Source: Pascua guehoae
Lineage: Eukaryota; Basidiomycota; Tremellomycetes; Trichosporonales; Trichosporonaceae
Reading direction: 5' to 3'
Length of the DNA: 64,000 bases
Assembly: GCA_001600415.1 (NCBI GenBank)
Contig: BCJX01000017.1
Span: 28,491-92,490, forward strand
The position numbers and the translations under genes are program-made. Below the pieces are notes generated by a model, which ran no database searches, had not been told where the DNA came from, and worked only from the letters and a program-made list of their open reading frames with translations. Shown one piece after another: positions 10,410-21,321 of the stretch (position 1 is the first letter of the stretch; the number at the start of each line of letters is the position of its first letter).

Positions 10410-11593
10410 TCTAGATGAGAACATCAGAGGACAACATTGTACTATATAGTATCTTGTTGATAATGTTAATATACTTTCCTTCCATTGACGCCGGTAGGCT
10501 CTTTGTTATCATTCTGCCTGCAGGTGAGTTTTCTTGGCGCCATGCTCGTCGTTAATCTTCAACAGTCGCTGTCATCTCTTTCTGCAGTCCCAACATGATA
10601 GCGGGTGGTCAGTGAGCTTTCCACCTCTTCGTCCTCGTTGTTCAGCCTTTGCTAGCCAGGTGAGTCAGCGTGCCATATAACTTAGACAGGCCCCCAGTCC
10701 AGCAACACAGAGGAGGCATACAAAAGAGAAGAGTGAAACTGTGTCACCTCCCAACATTCAGATACATATTCCGACACGGTACCGCCGAATCCGCAGCACT
10801 CGAAGCTCGGACAGGATGGCAACCGCGTCAACGCTCAATCCAAACTGCCTGCTCGCGAAGCCCACTTTGATACAGGCAACATTCAGTCTACTGCCCCTGC
10901 TTGAAATTTAAGACGAAATCGCTCCCTCATCATCACTGTTGGTAACAGTCACATTCAAACTACTGATTTTCTACATGAGCTACAAACCACCCGCCACCCG
11001 TAGAACCCTCCCAACGCGTACACCTGAACGCCTAAAGCATAATTCCCCAGAGAACGACACAGAGTCACCGCCTTGGCAGTGAAGCGCATGTCGTTCACCC
11101 GTGGTTATTCCCCAAACGCTCAGGTGTACGCGATGAAAGCGGCCCATGGTCGTCCCCCTTGCCCCACCTACCACGTGCGACAACTTCCCGGACATGGGTG
11201 GGGGGTCGGACATGAAGGCGTGTGAGGGACGTAACGCAGTGGTGCAGTGATGCCGCCTTTGTCGCCGACCCCGACCTCGCCCTTGACGCTCCACGGGCCT
11301 GCCTAATGATGAATGAATACACCACCGAGGTGTTTGGATTCGTTGAAGAGCACGCGACTGGTCAACAGCGACGTCCGACGCGTTCTTGATAAACCCGTGG
11401 TCGAGCCGGGCTATGACATGGGCCGGCTAATGATTTCGTGGAAAAGGTGTGTGAAGGAGAGGTGCTGAATGGTCGGCATGCTCGAATGCGGTTGGTAAGG
11501 ATGTGCGTAAAACGGAAGTGATGATAGGGGGTGGGTGAAAGGATGCGTGATGGGTGAGTGGGAAGATGAAAAGAGAAAGCCGCGGTATTTCGC
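10410..11593. other. intergenic, nothing recognised
   Basis: Short unrelated frames on both strands; no RNA gene or repeat identified. Confidence 0.45.
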
Positions 11594-11645
11594 GTCGTGC
11601 TGCCGCGTTCGCCTCGTGCTGCCGCGTTCGCCTCGTGCTGCCCCG
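11594..11645 (+). repeat. 19-bp tandem repeat, ~2.5 copies
   Basis: Unit CGTGCTGCCGCGTTCGCCT repeated directly, the last copy partial. Confidence 0.8.
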
Positions 11646-13161
11646 AGTCGTGGCCACTGGTATACCGACCATGCGATCTCTTCGACGTCGAGCTGGTGCC
11701 AGGCGACGAGCGTCTCAAGTGGATCCGTGTCCGTGTCGTCCCCTCCCCGTGTGCAACGTGCTCCCCCCCGGCGTTTTCTTTGCCTTGCGGGCCAGCCGGT
11801 GCACGAGGATGACCTCGACTACCAGATCAAGATACCCCAGCTCTTTACCGCCTATGAGCAGTGATGCAGTGACGCAGTGATGCAGTGTTGGAATGCTGTG
11901 AACAGAGTGCCATCGATGGCCCCGCAGTCGACGGGCCGGCCATCGACGGGCTGAATTGGGAGGCAGACGAGCCTGTGGCCAGCCTGACTGTGGTCGCGGG
12001 GAGTCTTGCCTCAGCCACCACAGATCACAACCCGGAACGCATAGCGGCAGCGCACCGCCGCAACAACCCCAACCTCCCTCTGTCCCCAATACCGTCCTCT
12101 GCACACATCACCGCCCCGAACAACGCCTTACTACCCCAACCCGTAGAAAGGACGCTTCTCAGCGGCGGCTGATTGGCAGCTGCCTGGATGGCGTTCGAGA
12201 TTGATGTCAAGATCCGCGCCCTGTTTAGTCGGCGAAGCCCGTGGGATGAAGACCCACGTTTCCCGTTCGGCGCGCATGGTGTCCCAGACGGGGGTGGTAG
12301 GCGCCGAGGTCGGGGTAGCAATGGTTGAGGAAACAGCCGACGCGGCAGGGGGCCACTGGGGTAGTGCGGGTAGTAAGAAGCGGCGGCGGTTGGCGTGCTG
12401 GGTCGACACCACTCTCTGCGACCTGTTCGGCTGCGAACAAGCCCCCCGCCCCCGCTGAAACGGGTGATGGGCAGTCGGAACCCATGGTCGGGCTCGTTAA
12501 CGCAGCGTGCGAAAAGGGAAGAGGTGAGCGCATGTGCCTTGGGATTGTTGTCGTGCTGGTCCCGTAGCCGCGCCTTTGTTATTGGGCGCCGAGTACCACA
12601 CCATCTGCACGAACCCGTCCATAGCAATGTCGACAGCCTGGTCGATCCTCGCCCTGATCGCCGTTTCCCACGTGGTGCGGATCTTGGAGCACTTGTTCCG
12701 AGTCCCTTTGCCACAATTGTGGCATTTGCGACGATTGCCCTTGGTCCAGTGTGCCGCGGTGGGGGATCGAAAGCTCCCGCAAGGGGTACAATGCGTGAAA
12801 GAGGAATTCGCCCCCGAGGGTCGTCTTCTGCGCGCGGCGCTCCAGGTCTGTATCCTCTGGTGACGACGTCGATCCACGCTACGCTATCTCCCTGATAGGA
12901 CGGCGGAGAACTGCAGGCGATTGCGGACAAGTTCACCTCTGCCCCGGCGTTTTCGACGCGCGTCAACAGGGGCGAATCTCTTGTCCCGCGCGAGCCGGTG
13001 GTGCGCGCGCCCGTGGAGCGCGGGACGATCGACTTTGGCGAGCAGACGTACGTGGTGAACCACGTCGAGGCGCCCGACACGGGAGATGTCGAGTCGGCCG
13101 CGGGAGATGGAGAGGGGGCCGAGCCCAAGTCCACGCCGAATGCCCCACCATGGCGAGAATG
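11646..13161 (+). pseudogene. scattered plus-strand coding remnants, unknown gene
   Basis: Protein-like pieces occur in different frames without a continuous model. One at ~11655-11740 reads LVYRPCDLFDVELVPGDERL; another, ending at 11864, contains HEDDLDYQIKIPQLFTAYEQ. The best-supported pair is a piece ending EFAPEGRLLRAALQ (to ~12848) and one at ~12900-13161 (DGGELQAIADKFTSAPAFS ... PNAPPWRE stop), which could be joined by an intron GTCTGT...CTGATAG. The frame breaks suggest a decayed or poorly assembled gene. Function unknown, and the region overlaps a minus-strand Cys-rich piece. Confidence 0.3.
12563..12850 (-). pseudogene. Cys-rich (zinc-ribbon-like) fragment, paralogue B
   Basis: Minus-strand frame with HCTPCG, then KGNRRKCHNC, then KCSKIRTTWETAI. 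This matches the spacing and wording of the fragment at 13874-14470 (CDEC, KGHRRKCNNC, KCSSMRDCW). I infer a lineage-specific family with a C-x2-C ... C-x2-C zinc-binding core. No start codon or complete exon structure could be assigned, and plus-strand coding-like sequence overlaps it. Confidence 0.4.
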
Positions 13162-13873
13162 ACGACGACAGCTTGTTTCTGGGCGTCGTGCGGGACCAGT
13201 TCTCCCCAGCCAATTGCTCTCCCTTGCGTAGGCGAGCAGAGTACCCTGGACAGCACCGAGTTCTTGTCTGGTACGAGCGTATCGTAGCGCCAAACGTACT
13301 TGATGGGAGCGAGAGTGGTTCGGAGGTGGTGAGTTGGTGGTGTTAAATGATCCTGAGGTTCAAGTCGAGGCAGACTCGAATACTGGGACGGACGGGGTTG
13401 GACGCGGCGAGAGCGGGCGAGCGCTTGTGCCGGAACGCCCCCCTTGCAAGAATATGGACCTTGTCCACCGCAATCTCCTGCTTGGCATGCTTCTGCAGAG
13501 CATCATCAGAAGGGTGCGAATCGCTGGGAGAGCCGGGGGATGTCCGCGTGGAGGTATCGAGCCGGGGTGGACGCAGGCTCGTGGAGCAGTAGGGGAGGCT
13601 GGGAAGACGGGAACGGGGGCCAAACCGTACCCCATCGCCTCATAGGTCGTAGCTTTGCTTTAAACCCCTCCACCAGGTGCTCCGGGCTGGGGGCCAGACA
13701 GTACGCCCCTGAACGCGTTTATACGGCGCAGTCTCCCTCGATGCCTTCCTGCTTAGCTTCGGCCAGCCACTTTTCGACGGCCTGCATTCACAAACACGCG
13801 CTTGTGGGCCTTTGTGCATTGGGGGGGGGGGGGCGGCGCCTCGGTGCTCTGGATGACCTTGGCATTGAGCGAG
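13162..13873. other. intergenic with a G13 run
   Basis: No gene recognised. A 13-nt G homopolymer lies at 13821-13833; frames crossing it are unreliable. Confidence 0.4.
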
Positions 13874-14470
13874 TCAATGACGCTTGTTGGATCGGGTGTA
13901 ATGGGACGATGCTTTGGCGAGATGCTCTTGCATGGGGGATCGCTGAGAATTGCGCTGTACTTGTGCGGCTGCCCATTCGCGCAGTCGGGGAGGGGTGGGC
14001 ATTGGTCTGATCGTGGGAGTGATGTCAGGTCGTCGAGCGCCGTAGAAGTTATCCTTGATGATGTCGTCGAGGTACTTGTTCATGGCATCGTGCCAACAAT
14101 CGCGCATCGAGGAACATTTACCGTGGCTTGGGTCCGTACCGTGGCTTGGGTCCGTACAATTGTTGCACTTCCTTCGATGACCCTTGTCGCGGTGCTTTGT
14201 GGGCACGTAGCAGACCTCAAACGGTCCGGCCTTGCACTCGTCGCACACGTTGCGACCAGTGTGCTTAACCCACCAATGGGGAGAACCGCTCAGCTCCTGC
14301 AAGGGTTAGCCATCCGTTGAGCGTGAACGTTGACTGCTTACCATTTGGACCTGTGCAGGGGTCAGCCGTCCATTGCCATCGGAGGTTGCAATCCAAGTGC
14401 TGCTGGCACTAGAATGTCGGTCAATGTCGGCCGCAATGCTGGTTGCATTTGTCCAGGGATGTAGGTGTCG
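13874..14470 (-). CDS. Cys-rich hypothetical protein, paralogue A (partial model)
   Basis: Two exon pieces on the minus strand: up to 14342 (upstream limit a stop at 14471-14473) and 14296-13874. They are separated by a clean 45-nt intron (14297-14341) with GTAAGC donor, GGCTAACCC branch and TTGCAG acceptor. The join reads LTPAQVQM|ELSGSPHWWVKHTG and continues with NVCDECKAG, KGHRRKCNNC and KCSSMRDCWHDAM, a likely zinc-binding core shared with the fragment at 12563-12850. A duplicated DPSHGTDPSHG lies between the last cysteines. No ATG was found for the first piece, so an upstream exon is missing from the model or the gene is broken. Function unknown. Confidence 0.45.
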
Positions 14471-15203
14471 TCATCGGCCCCTAACCACCTCAATTTCTCG
14501 TTCCCCGACCTCGCTGCGACCGCCTCGGGGTATAATAATGAGAAAGATTGCGCTGGCGATGATAGCAGCGCATACGCATGCAAGGCGATGGCGGGCGCTT
14601 GGCTGGAGCGACGCCGTCGACGTGAACGGAATGGGTGAGGACAATGGGCATGTCATGTATGTTGCAGTAGAGGATACTGCAGTCGAGGCGGTGGAGAGAT
14701 CTTTGGCCAGGAGAACGTGCCATCCCCGTAGATGGGGATATCCCCAGCATTTTCCGCGACAGTCCCATGCCCCACCATCTTGCCCTCCCAACCCTCTCAG
14801 ACTACACCTTTTTAACCTCCCGCTTCCACTCCCGTTGCCCCCTGCCCAGCCTGTTCCTCCCACTGCCCCTGCCTCGGTACCTCCTCTCGTCCCTGCCTCC
14901 CAGCTGGCGGGTATCCCGGCAAAGGCAAAGCGCACGTCGTGCGGAAGCGGAGAGAAGTAGAAGTTCTCACGCCTCTCAGGAGAGACGGAGGCGGCACGCG
15001 AAAGCGTAGGAGAGGGGATGGATGAGGGCGATGTGATTTCGCCCCTGTGGTCCTCCCCGGTGTCGTGTGCTGAGCACTTCACGCAGTTCTTGATGGCATA
15101 ACCACCACTACGACGCAGTGTTGTGGTCGGAGGACGATGACGGAGGATTCCGCGACGCCAGGTTGGTAGTAGACCTGAGAGGCCTGGGTATGGGCGGGGG
15201 GGG
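14471..15203. other. intergenic, nothing recognised
   Basis: Overlapping frames on both strands; none has a recognisable domain or splice-supported structure. Confidence 0.4.
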
Positions 15204-15316
15204 NNNNNNNNNNNNNNNNNNNNNNNNNNNNNNNNNNNNNNNNNNNNNNNNNNNNNNNNNNNNNNNNNNNNNNNNNNNNNNNNNNNNNNNNNNNNNNNNN
15301 NNNNNNNNNNNNNNNN
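15204..15316. other. assembly gap (113 N)
   Basis: Run of undetermined bases flanked by G homopolymers on both sides. Frames that cross it are not interpretable. Confidence 1.
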
Positions 15317-15974
15317 GGGGCGTTGCTGGCTGGGGCCGTTAGCTGTGAAGCGAGGGGGGGCGTGAGAGAGGGGAGACTTCTACTTACTCGTAGCGTAGGT
15401 CCGGGCACTCGCCTGCTCAGTGAAGGGAGTTGTCGGGCCCTTGGCGGGATATTTCGTGCCAGGACACAGCCAGGCGAGTCGACGTTGACGAGCGCCGAAA
15501 ACCGTCGCACGGGGGGTTCGTACGCACGAGCTTTGGGTCTTGATCCAGGCTGTGCTTCCGAGGAGAACGAGGTCATGGACGGACCGGTCCTGGGTCGTGG
15601 GCTTTCGCACTGACGACTGCCTCCACCGCGAGATGCGACTGGAAGGACGACTCCAGTGGCGCGCCTCGTGGTCCCTACGAGAGCGAGGGTGAAATGATCG
15701 CGCACTTGACAAATACCCCCCTGACATGTCCGCCACCGCGCAAAACATCTCTGGCGAGGCGCGGACTGCCGCCTTAGAATGCTGGCCAGTAGAAGCGGAA
15801 GACACTCCCAAACCCGTCCCCAGTGTCGGTAGTGGCAGCAGTGCGAACCGTGACAACCAATTTCCAACCCCGCCCCGGTTCGATAGGGGCGGTGGCCGAG
15901 GACGAGATCGAATTAGTAGTGACAGGCGACGTGGAGTATGACTAGGGCCTCTCGGACGCGATAATCCCCGAAAG
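15317..15974. other. region right of gap, nothing firm
   Basis: A plus-strand frame from ATG 15726 (MSATAQNISGEA) and a minus-strand frame (15380-15856) overlap. Neither has a recognised domain. Confidence 0.35.
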
Positions 15975-16090
15975 TGTTGTTCGCTGCAAAGAGGTATTGT
16001 TGTTTGCTGCCTGAATGGCCCCCGAAGGGGATGTTACCCGCCGCAAAAGGGTCATGAACTGAGAACATGACCTCTTTGCAGCGAACAACA
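15975..16090. repeat. 21-bp perfect inverted repeat with 74-nt spacer
   Basis: The arm 15975-15995 (starting TGTTGTTCGCTGCAAAG) is the exact reverse complement of 16070-16090. The spacer holds CCCCCGAAGGGGATGTTACC, close to the core of the dispersed hairpins. Confidence 0.9.
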
Positions 16091-17668
16091 TCCACATGTG
16101 GCCTAGCTGACGCTGCCTTGCGCGTGCGCCAATAGCTGGAGTCTCAGCGGGGAGAGGGTGGGGGTGAAAGGTGGGATTTATATTTGCGTGGAGAGCTAGA
16201 TCGAAGGAGAAGGGGAATGGTAGGGGGCCATCCATGCTGCCCCCCTTCGCGGGGAGTACGGAACTCTACCATTACTGTCAACCCCAGGGGAGACTGGCCT
16301 TTCCTATCCACAAGGGATATCATGGGTAGGGATAGGGAGAAGGGAAACGAGGGGCAAGGGGGGACCAGGAGGGGAGGGGAAAGGCCGCTCAGGATGAGGA
16401 GGGGTAGGAGAGAAAGAAGAGGGGGAGGTGGACAGGGGCTTTGCTCACTATTCCTTGTCGGTGATGAGAATGGGAAGAGAAGTGGGAGGATGAGTGAAAG
16501 ACAAGTGACCGCGAGTGAGCGGTTTATATGCACAATCTCAGAGCGCCGTGTGCATGGCGGGCGCGGGGGCTTGGAGCCAGAAGCGGAGGCAAAGGAAGTG
16601 AGCGCCTAGACAAGGCCATCATGTGACAAAGCAAAGAAGCAAGAATGGAGGTGCACACCAACAACGAGGCAAAGGAGACCTGTGCACTATAAACTAGGGG
16701 GTCTCGCACCCGTCCTTTGGGGTGCCTGTAGCTTTATTGTACTGCACACCTCGCACCGAAAAGAAGGAGAGAGGAGAACGCGGGGAGCTGGGGAAAGGAG
16801 GCGTGGTGTTGGGGAACGCAGGTTGCTGGGGAGAGGAGGTAGAGAACAGAGGAATGTGGAATTGTCTGCGACGTTGGGGAACACGCACACAGAGGATAAC
16901 GCATAGGCCACCAGGTGATGCAGGTGACCAGCATCTGGGAGCAATGTGCCTAGGCAACGGAGGCATATCATCCACAACGGCGAGAATGGGGGAGAGTGGG
17001 GACGGGACTAAAGGCCGCATGGCGAGCGCATGTGAGGTGCGAGGTAGAATCGGGTCGCATTGTTGGACCATGGGGCAGTGGTGCTATCGCACAGTCGTGC
17101 AGTCATGCAGGCGCATGCGCTCGTAAAGGCGTGCAAAGGACAGATAAAGAGAGCCGTGCGTGCCGCATTGCAGTGTGGCAGTGGGGCGTGGTTGTGTGGC
17201 AGTTTCAAGTGCCACACTCAAGTGGCGTGGCGCGTCTTCCCTTTTTCGCCTACTTCTGAAGCCCCCCTTCTACCTTTGGGCAGCTTTCACATGGTACAAC
17301 CCGCCGAAGCGGTCCGAGTTCGAAGCGGTGCTTCTCAATACGTTCAGCCACAACACGTTACATGATGTGCTCTAGTTTGATCTCGCACCCGTATCGTGCC
17401 CGGGCCTCTACCGCCGCCATGAATTTTGTTCCCGCCGCGGGTGTTTCACAGGTCAAGGGTCGTGAACAGGTGCGAGAACAAGGTACGCTTCCCGCCTTTG
17501 TGGGGAGTTCTTTGAGTTCTTGGTTCCGTCCCCAACGGTCGACAGGGGCGTACGGTGGCGTGCACGGGGACGGCGTGCGGAGAAACTGGGGTGACAGTAC
17601 AGCAAAAACAAGCAGACTTGGCGGCTTGTGGGCACGCGTGGCGGTTGCCCTCCAGGCAAGAAGTCATG
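16091..17668. other. intergenic, nothing recognised
   Basis: Purine/pyrimidine-skewed sequence at 16200-16900 gives spurious long frames on both strands. No gene model is supported. Confidence 0.45.
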
Positions 17669-17758
17669 GGTGCCATGGTGTAGTGGCAACATGTCCGTTT
17701 TGGGAGCATGTCAACGTCTCAGTACGGGAGATCAGGAGTTCAAACCTCCTTGGCGCCC
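17669..17758 (+). tRNA. tRNA-Pro (anticodon TGG) with intron, copy 1
   Basis: 90 nt including an 18-nt intron. Acceptor GGTGCCA/TGGCGCC, D arm GTGT-AGTGGCA-ACAT, anticodon stem TCCGT/ACGGG. The loop reads TTTGGG before the intron (AGCATGTCAACGTCTCAG) and T after it, so the anticodon is TGG with the intron at the canonical position after base 37. T arm AGGAG-TTCAAAC-CTCCT. A TTTTT Pol III terminator follows at once. Confidence 0.9.
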
Positions 17759-18186
17759 CTTTTTGACAAGAGATGCAGAGGAGAGCATTTCGCAGTGGTT
17801 TGTGAGCGCGAGCGGAGGTGACCCTCCAGGCAAAAAAGGTCTGGGATACGTCTCGGGACACATCCCAGATTCTCGCGCCCTAGCCCAATTGATACACGAC
17901 ACCCTCCAACCTGGATGGATTTCTTCCCAGCTTGCAGCCCGATCGACCAACTGTCCCAGGAAGCGCACAGCAGACGCCGCCAACCTCACGATGGGAGGCT
18001 CACCATAAAACTATCGCGCTCCAAACGGACCCAGACCCCCAAGACAGCAGAGATGTCCTCCCTGCCCAAGGAAAGGGGCATGCGCGAGCCCCGTAGTCAT
18101 TGATACATTTGCAGCACCGCCATCCGACGACTCGTACGCGAGCATCACGGATTGCATGCGAAGGGTGCTTCCAACATTCAACCATG
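17759..18186. other. spacer between tandem tRNA-Pro genes
   Basis: No gene seen. The 3' flanks of the two tRNAs resemble each other (AAGAGATGCAGAGGAGA versus AAGGATGCAGAGGAGA), pointing to a tandem duplication. Confidence 0.5.
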
Positions 18187-18276
18187 GGTGCCATGGTGTA
18201 GTGGCAACATGTCCGTTTTGGGAGCATATCAACATCTCAGTACGGGAGATCAGGAGTTCAAACCTCCTTGGCGCCC
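18187..18276 (+). tRNA. tRNA-Pro (anticodon TGG) with intron, copy 2
   Basis: The mature sequence is identical to copy 1. The intron differs at two positions (AGCATATCAACATCTCAG). A T-run terminator follows. Confidence 0.9.
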
Positions 18277-18342
18277 CTTTTTAACAAGGATGCAGAGGAG
18301 ATCATGTGATGATCCGTTGGGAGGTTAATCTCTGCCTCGACG

Positions 18343-18462
18343 AGGGTGTGATTGCGTGTTGGAACTTGAAGTGGTCGCATCTTCCTGACACCTCACAACG
18401 ACAATGTCCAGCTCGGGCTATGAATACCAACACGTGATTGAGTGCAACTATGTGTGATATAC
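18343..18462 (+). repeat. diverged direct repeat, left copy
   Basis: Shares GATTGCGTGTTGGA, CTTGAAGTGGT, CGACAATGTCCAGCTCG and GTGCAACTA, in the same order, with 21036-21155. The pair brackets the zinc-knuckle gene at 18899-19736. Confidence 0.75.
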
Positions 18463-18898
18463 TGCCGCTTGAGCTCCACTTCGATGTTGGCTAAGGCATG
18501 AGCAATACTTTGGTGCAATCTGACGATGAGAGTCCTTCCTATGCATCGGCTCCATATTGCTATTTATGTACAGAACATTGTCACGTAGGGGTTTTGTTTT
18601 TGTTTGCTGGTGATGAACGCTAGGTGATGTATAGCAGGGGGGCAAAGGAAGGGGAGATTTGGCGCAGGCTTACGAGCCGACAGCAGTGGAAGGGCCGGCG
18701 GTGGACGAACTGGCAGTGGAAGAAACGAGGGGCGGCCTGAGTCGCAGTGAACGCGTCGTGCCCGGTGGCCAACATCGCCTGGTGGCCGGTGGTGAATTCG
18801 CAACCACACACTCCGCGGGGGCTCTCCTTTTCGATTGGCGGACTGCCATCACGTGATGGTAATACTTGCCGTCGTCGTCGGACAGCTTCTTTCCGGTC
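18463..18898. other. 3' flank of zinc-knuckle gene
   Basis: A shifted minus-strand frame just past the stop (CDS end 18899) reads TGKKLSDDDGKYYHHVMAVRQ. It may be an alternative C-terminus or a frameshifted remnant. Confidence 0.35.
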
Positions 18899-19736
18899 TC
18901 ACGCCGGCCCAATGCGTCCTTGGTAGTCCATGAGGTCGAACTCTGGGCAGCGGTATGCCGGGTGTCGGTCCCACTTGCCGCAAAGGCTGCAGGCGTGAAT
19001 GTAGGTGCAGTTGGGGTTCCCACAAGAGTTTGTGTACTGATGCGCAATGAAGTTAAAACGCCAACAGATACGGTTGCCCTTGACAACGTCGCCGCGGGTG
19101 AGGGTGGCAGTGTAACCCCCAGTGCGGATTTTCTCATACTTGACCATGACCGCGGGGATCGCGTCAAGACCGGACGTGTCGGCAAGAGCAAGTACCACCG
19201 CCCTGCAGTTGTCACTCCTGTGCGTAGTGCGGTTGTCGGCATTCAGCGCGGTAAGTCCTGAAAGACCGCAGACACCGCACGAATCACCCCAGCGGCATGA
19301 AAAGTCGGCAGTGTCGTCAACAATGGGCATGGTCGGCGCGGCAGTAATCGTGGCCGCCTGAGACGGCGAGGCTGTCTGGGCCGCCTGAAAGCCGAGTTAG
19401 CAGGACAAGACCATCACTTTGTGTACCGCTCACTTCTGTTGTGTGCTGAAGAATAACGTTCATGGCCCGTTGATAGAACAGGGGCGCGTTCTGGTGTTCA
19501 TACATCTCCATACAGAGCCCAAGCTTGAACCCCGGGACCAAACGTTGGAGAATGTCGGACATTTCGCTCATCGCGTACCAATGGTGCTGTCCGTTGTACT
19601 TGCGAAAACTCGGGTGGTCGGAGTTGGTGATGCCGACCAGGTGTTCGTTGTCGAGCGTGGCAACCACTTCGTTCTTGAACTTTTGCTGCAGTTCTGTCAA
19701 GGGCGGTTGCCCAGAACTTGTCGTTCCCGACGCCAT
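18899..19736 (-). CDS. zinc-knuckle (Cys/His-rich) hypothetical protein
   Basis: Two exons, 19736-19434 and 19384-18899, with a 49-nt intron (GTGAGC donor, GCTAACTC branch, TTTCAG acceptor); 262 residues. The ATG at 19736 was chosen; the apparent upstream start is a GTG. The N-terminal ~100 residues are helical (LTELQQKFKNEVVATL, HHWYAMSEMSDILQRL). The C-terminal half carries CRWGDSCGVCG, then CWRFNF, CGNPNCTYIHACSLCG and HPAYRCPEFD. This Cys/His pattern resembles zinc knuckles found in mobile-element or Gag-like proteins of basidiomycetes (recalled likeness, not searched). Diverged direct repeats lie on both sides, at 18343 and 21036. Function unknown; mobile-element origin is possible. Confidence 0.65.
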
Positions 19737-21035
19737 CGTGAAGGACACGAAAACGGTGCCGAGGAGGACGGGAGAGGAAAACGGTGTGGTGGGTAGGAAT
19801 GTAAAGGGGGGTAAAGAGGACCTCGGCCGTCGAGTTGTGGACTAATATGAAGATGAGGAGAGGAAAATGGTGTCGACGAGTAGGGATGTAGATGTAAAGT
19901 GGGTAAAGGGGAGAGAGAATGGGGACGGGGGTAGAGAGGGGGACGGTGTCGAGGATGCGGTCGGCGAGTTGGGGGTTAATAAGAAGGCGACGTCACGACC
20001 GTTTTCCCATACCTTGCCAGACGCAAGGATGCACAGCAAGGCCCCAGGTAGCTGCGGAACATGGATACCACGCCCCCGAACCATGCGCCAAGAGACAGAC
20101 AGGCATGTGAAAAGGACGGGCGCAGGCGTGGTTGCCGTGTGCCGTGCAGGGCGTCGAGGTGCGAGTGTCGAGCACAAAGATGGACTAGCCGGCAAACGCA
20201 CCCACCATGCCCCTCCCCCTCACTGTTCTCTGTGCCTCGATGAAACGGTAGCACAGTGGGTAGCCAAGGTCAAGCGATGGGTCTCTATGAGCGGCAGCCG
20301 GGAGCGCAAAGTGGCGTTTTCCATGTGGCACAAATTCACCACACAACAAGGGCACGCGCTCGCCGAGCGTACCCTTTGCTAGCGGCCGCCTTGGGTGTGA
20401 CACTCTATCACGAGCTTTCGTTACTGAGGCGACAGCATCAGTTGGAGAGGGGTACGAGGCGTGCTGCAAGCGATTAGTTGGAGCGGCGTGCTGCACGCCC
20501 GCGCTCACCGAGCACATCCTTTGTTAGCGGCCAGCCTGTGTGTGCCACTCTGTCTTACCCAAGAGCGGTAGTCGTTGCAAGGGCGACAAGGCCACTTGGA
20601 GGGTGAACTACACATGCAAATGCAACACGCCGCTTACCAAGCGAGCGACTTTTTGATGGGGTATGGGAGGGGCGCGCTGCACGCTCAAACGCAACACACT
20701 TGCTAAGCGAGCAGGGCTTGCACACCAAAGTAGACCTGCGTGCGAACGCACTAGCACACACAACAAGAGACGAGTGGTGGGTTGACTGTCGGCGGTGCGC
20801 GGTCTTTCCCCGTCTGTAAACTCGACGACGAAGTTATCGCGATCGACTATGGGGAGTGGCACCGTCTCGCTCTCAGCGAACATCAGCGCGTGAGTCCCGT
20901 GTTCACGCCGCCCGACTGACATCGGCCAATGGCGAGGGGGTTTGGCGTCAGCGGCGGCGGCGGCGGTGTGTCGCTCTCCGAGTCAGGATCATATGCAGGC
21001 AGCTGGAGTGTCTGCGTCGCTGGCGACCTCGGGGT
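19737..21035. other. intergenic with imperfect tandem repeats
   Basis: No gene recognised. Segments 20356-20407 and 20501-20551 are diverged copies (GCGCTCxCCGAGC, TTTGxTAGCGGCC). Further short relatives with AAGCGAGC lie at ~20637 and ~20704. Confidence 0.5.
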
Positions 21036-21155
21036 GTACGATTGCGTGTTGGAGCTTGAAGTGGTGGTACCATCTTCCCGTCACCTCCCGTACCAACAAC
21101 GACAATGTCCAGCTCGAACTGTAGCATGTGATTGGGTGCAACTACGTGATGTATT
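21036..21155 (+). repeat. diverged direct repeat, right copy
   Basis: Partner of 18343-18462, in the same orientation, with several small insertions. Confidence 0.75.
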
Positions 21156-21224
21156 GGTGCATATATGATTGCAATGCTACTATTCCATGGTCTACTCCTC
21201 TACTTAGCGTTTCCGCCCTCGTCC

Positions 21225-21263
21225 AGGCAAAGTGCCGCGCTTCCCCCTGAAAGGGGAGCGCGG
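21225..21263 (+). repeat. dispersed GC hairpin, copy 4
   Basis: AGGCAAAGTGCCGCGCTTCCCC then GGGGAGCGCGG. It lies 59 nt past the stop codon of the minus-strand coiled-coil gene. Confidence 0.75.
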
Positions 21264-21321
21264 ATGTACGCACCACACCTGCGCCCTGGTCCTTTCTTGC
21301 TCCTCCGCACCAACTACACTT

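Noticed and set aside
12025..13293. 422-codon minus-strand open frame
   Set aside because: Long because of high GC. It overlaps better-supported pieces in other frames and shows no domain.
15079..15867. 262-codon minus-strand frame across the N run
   Set aside because: The frame is continuous only because undetermined bases are read as open codons.
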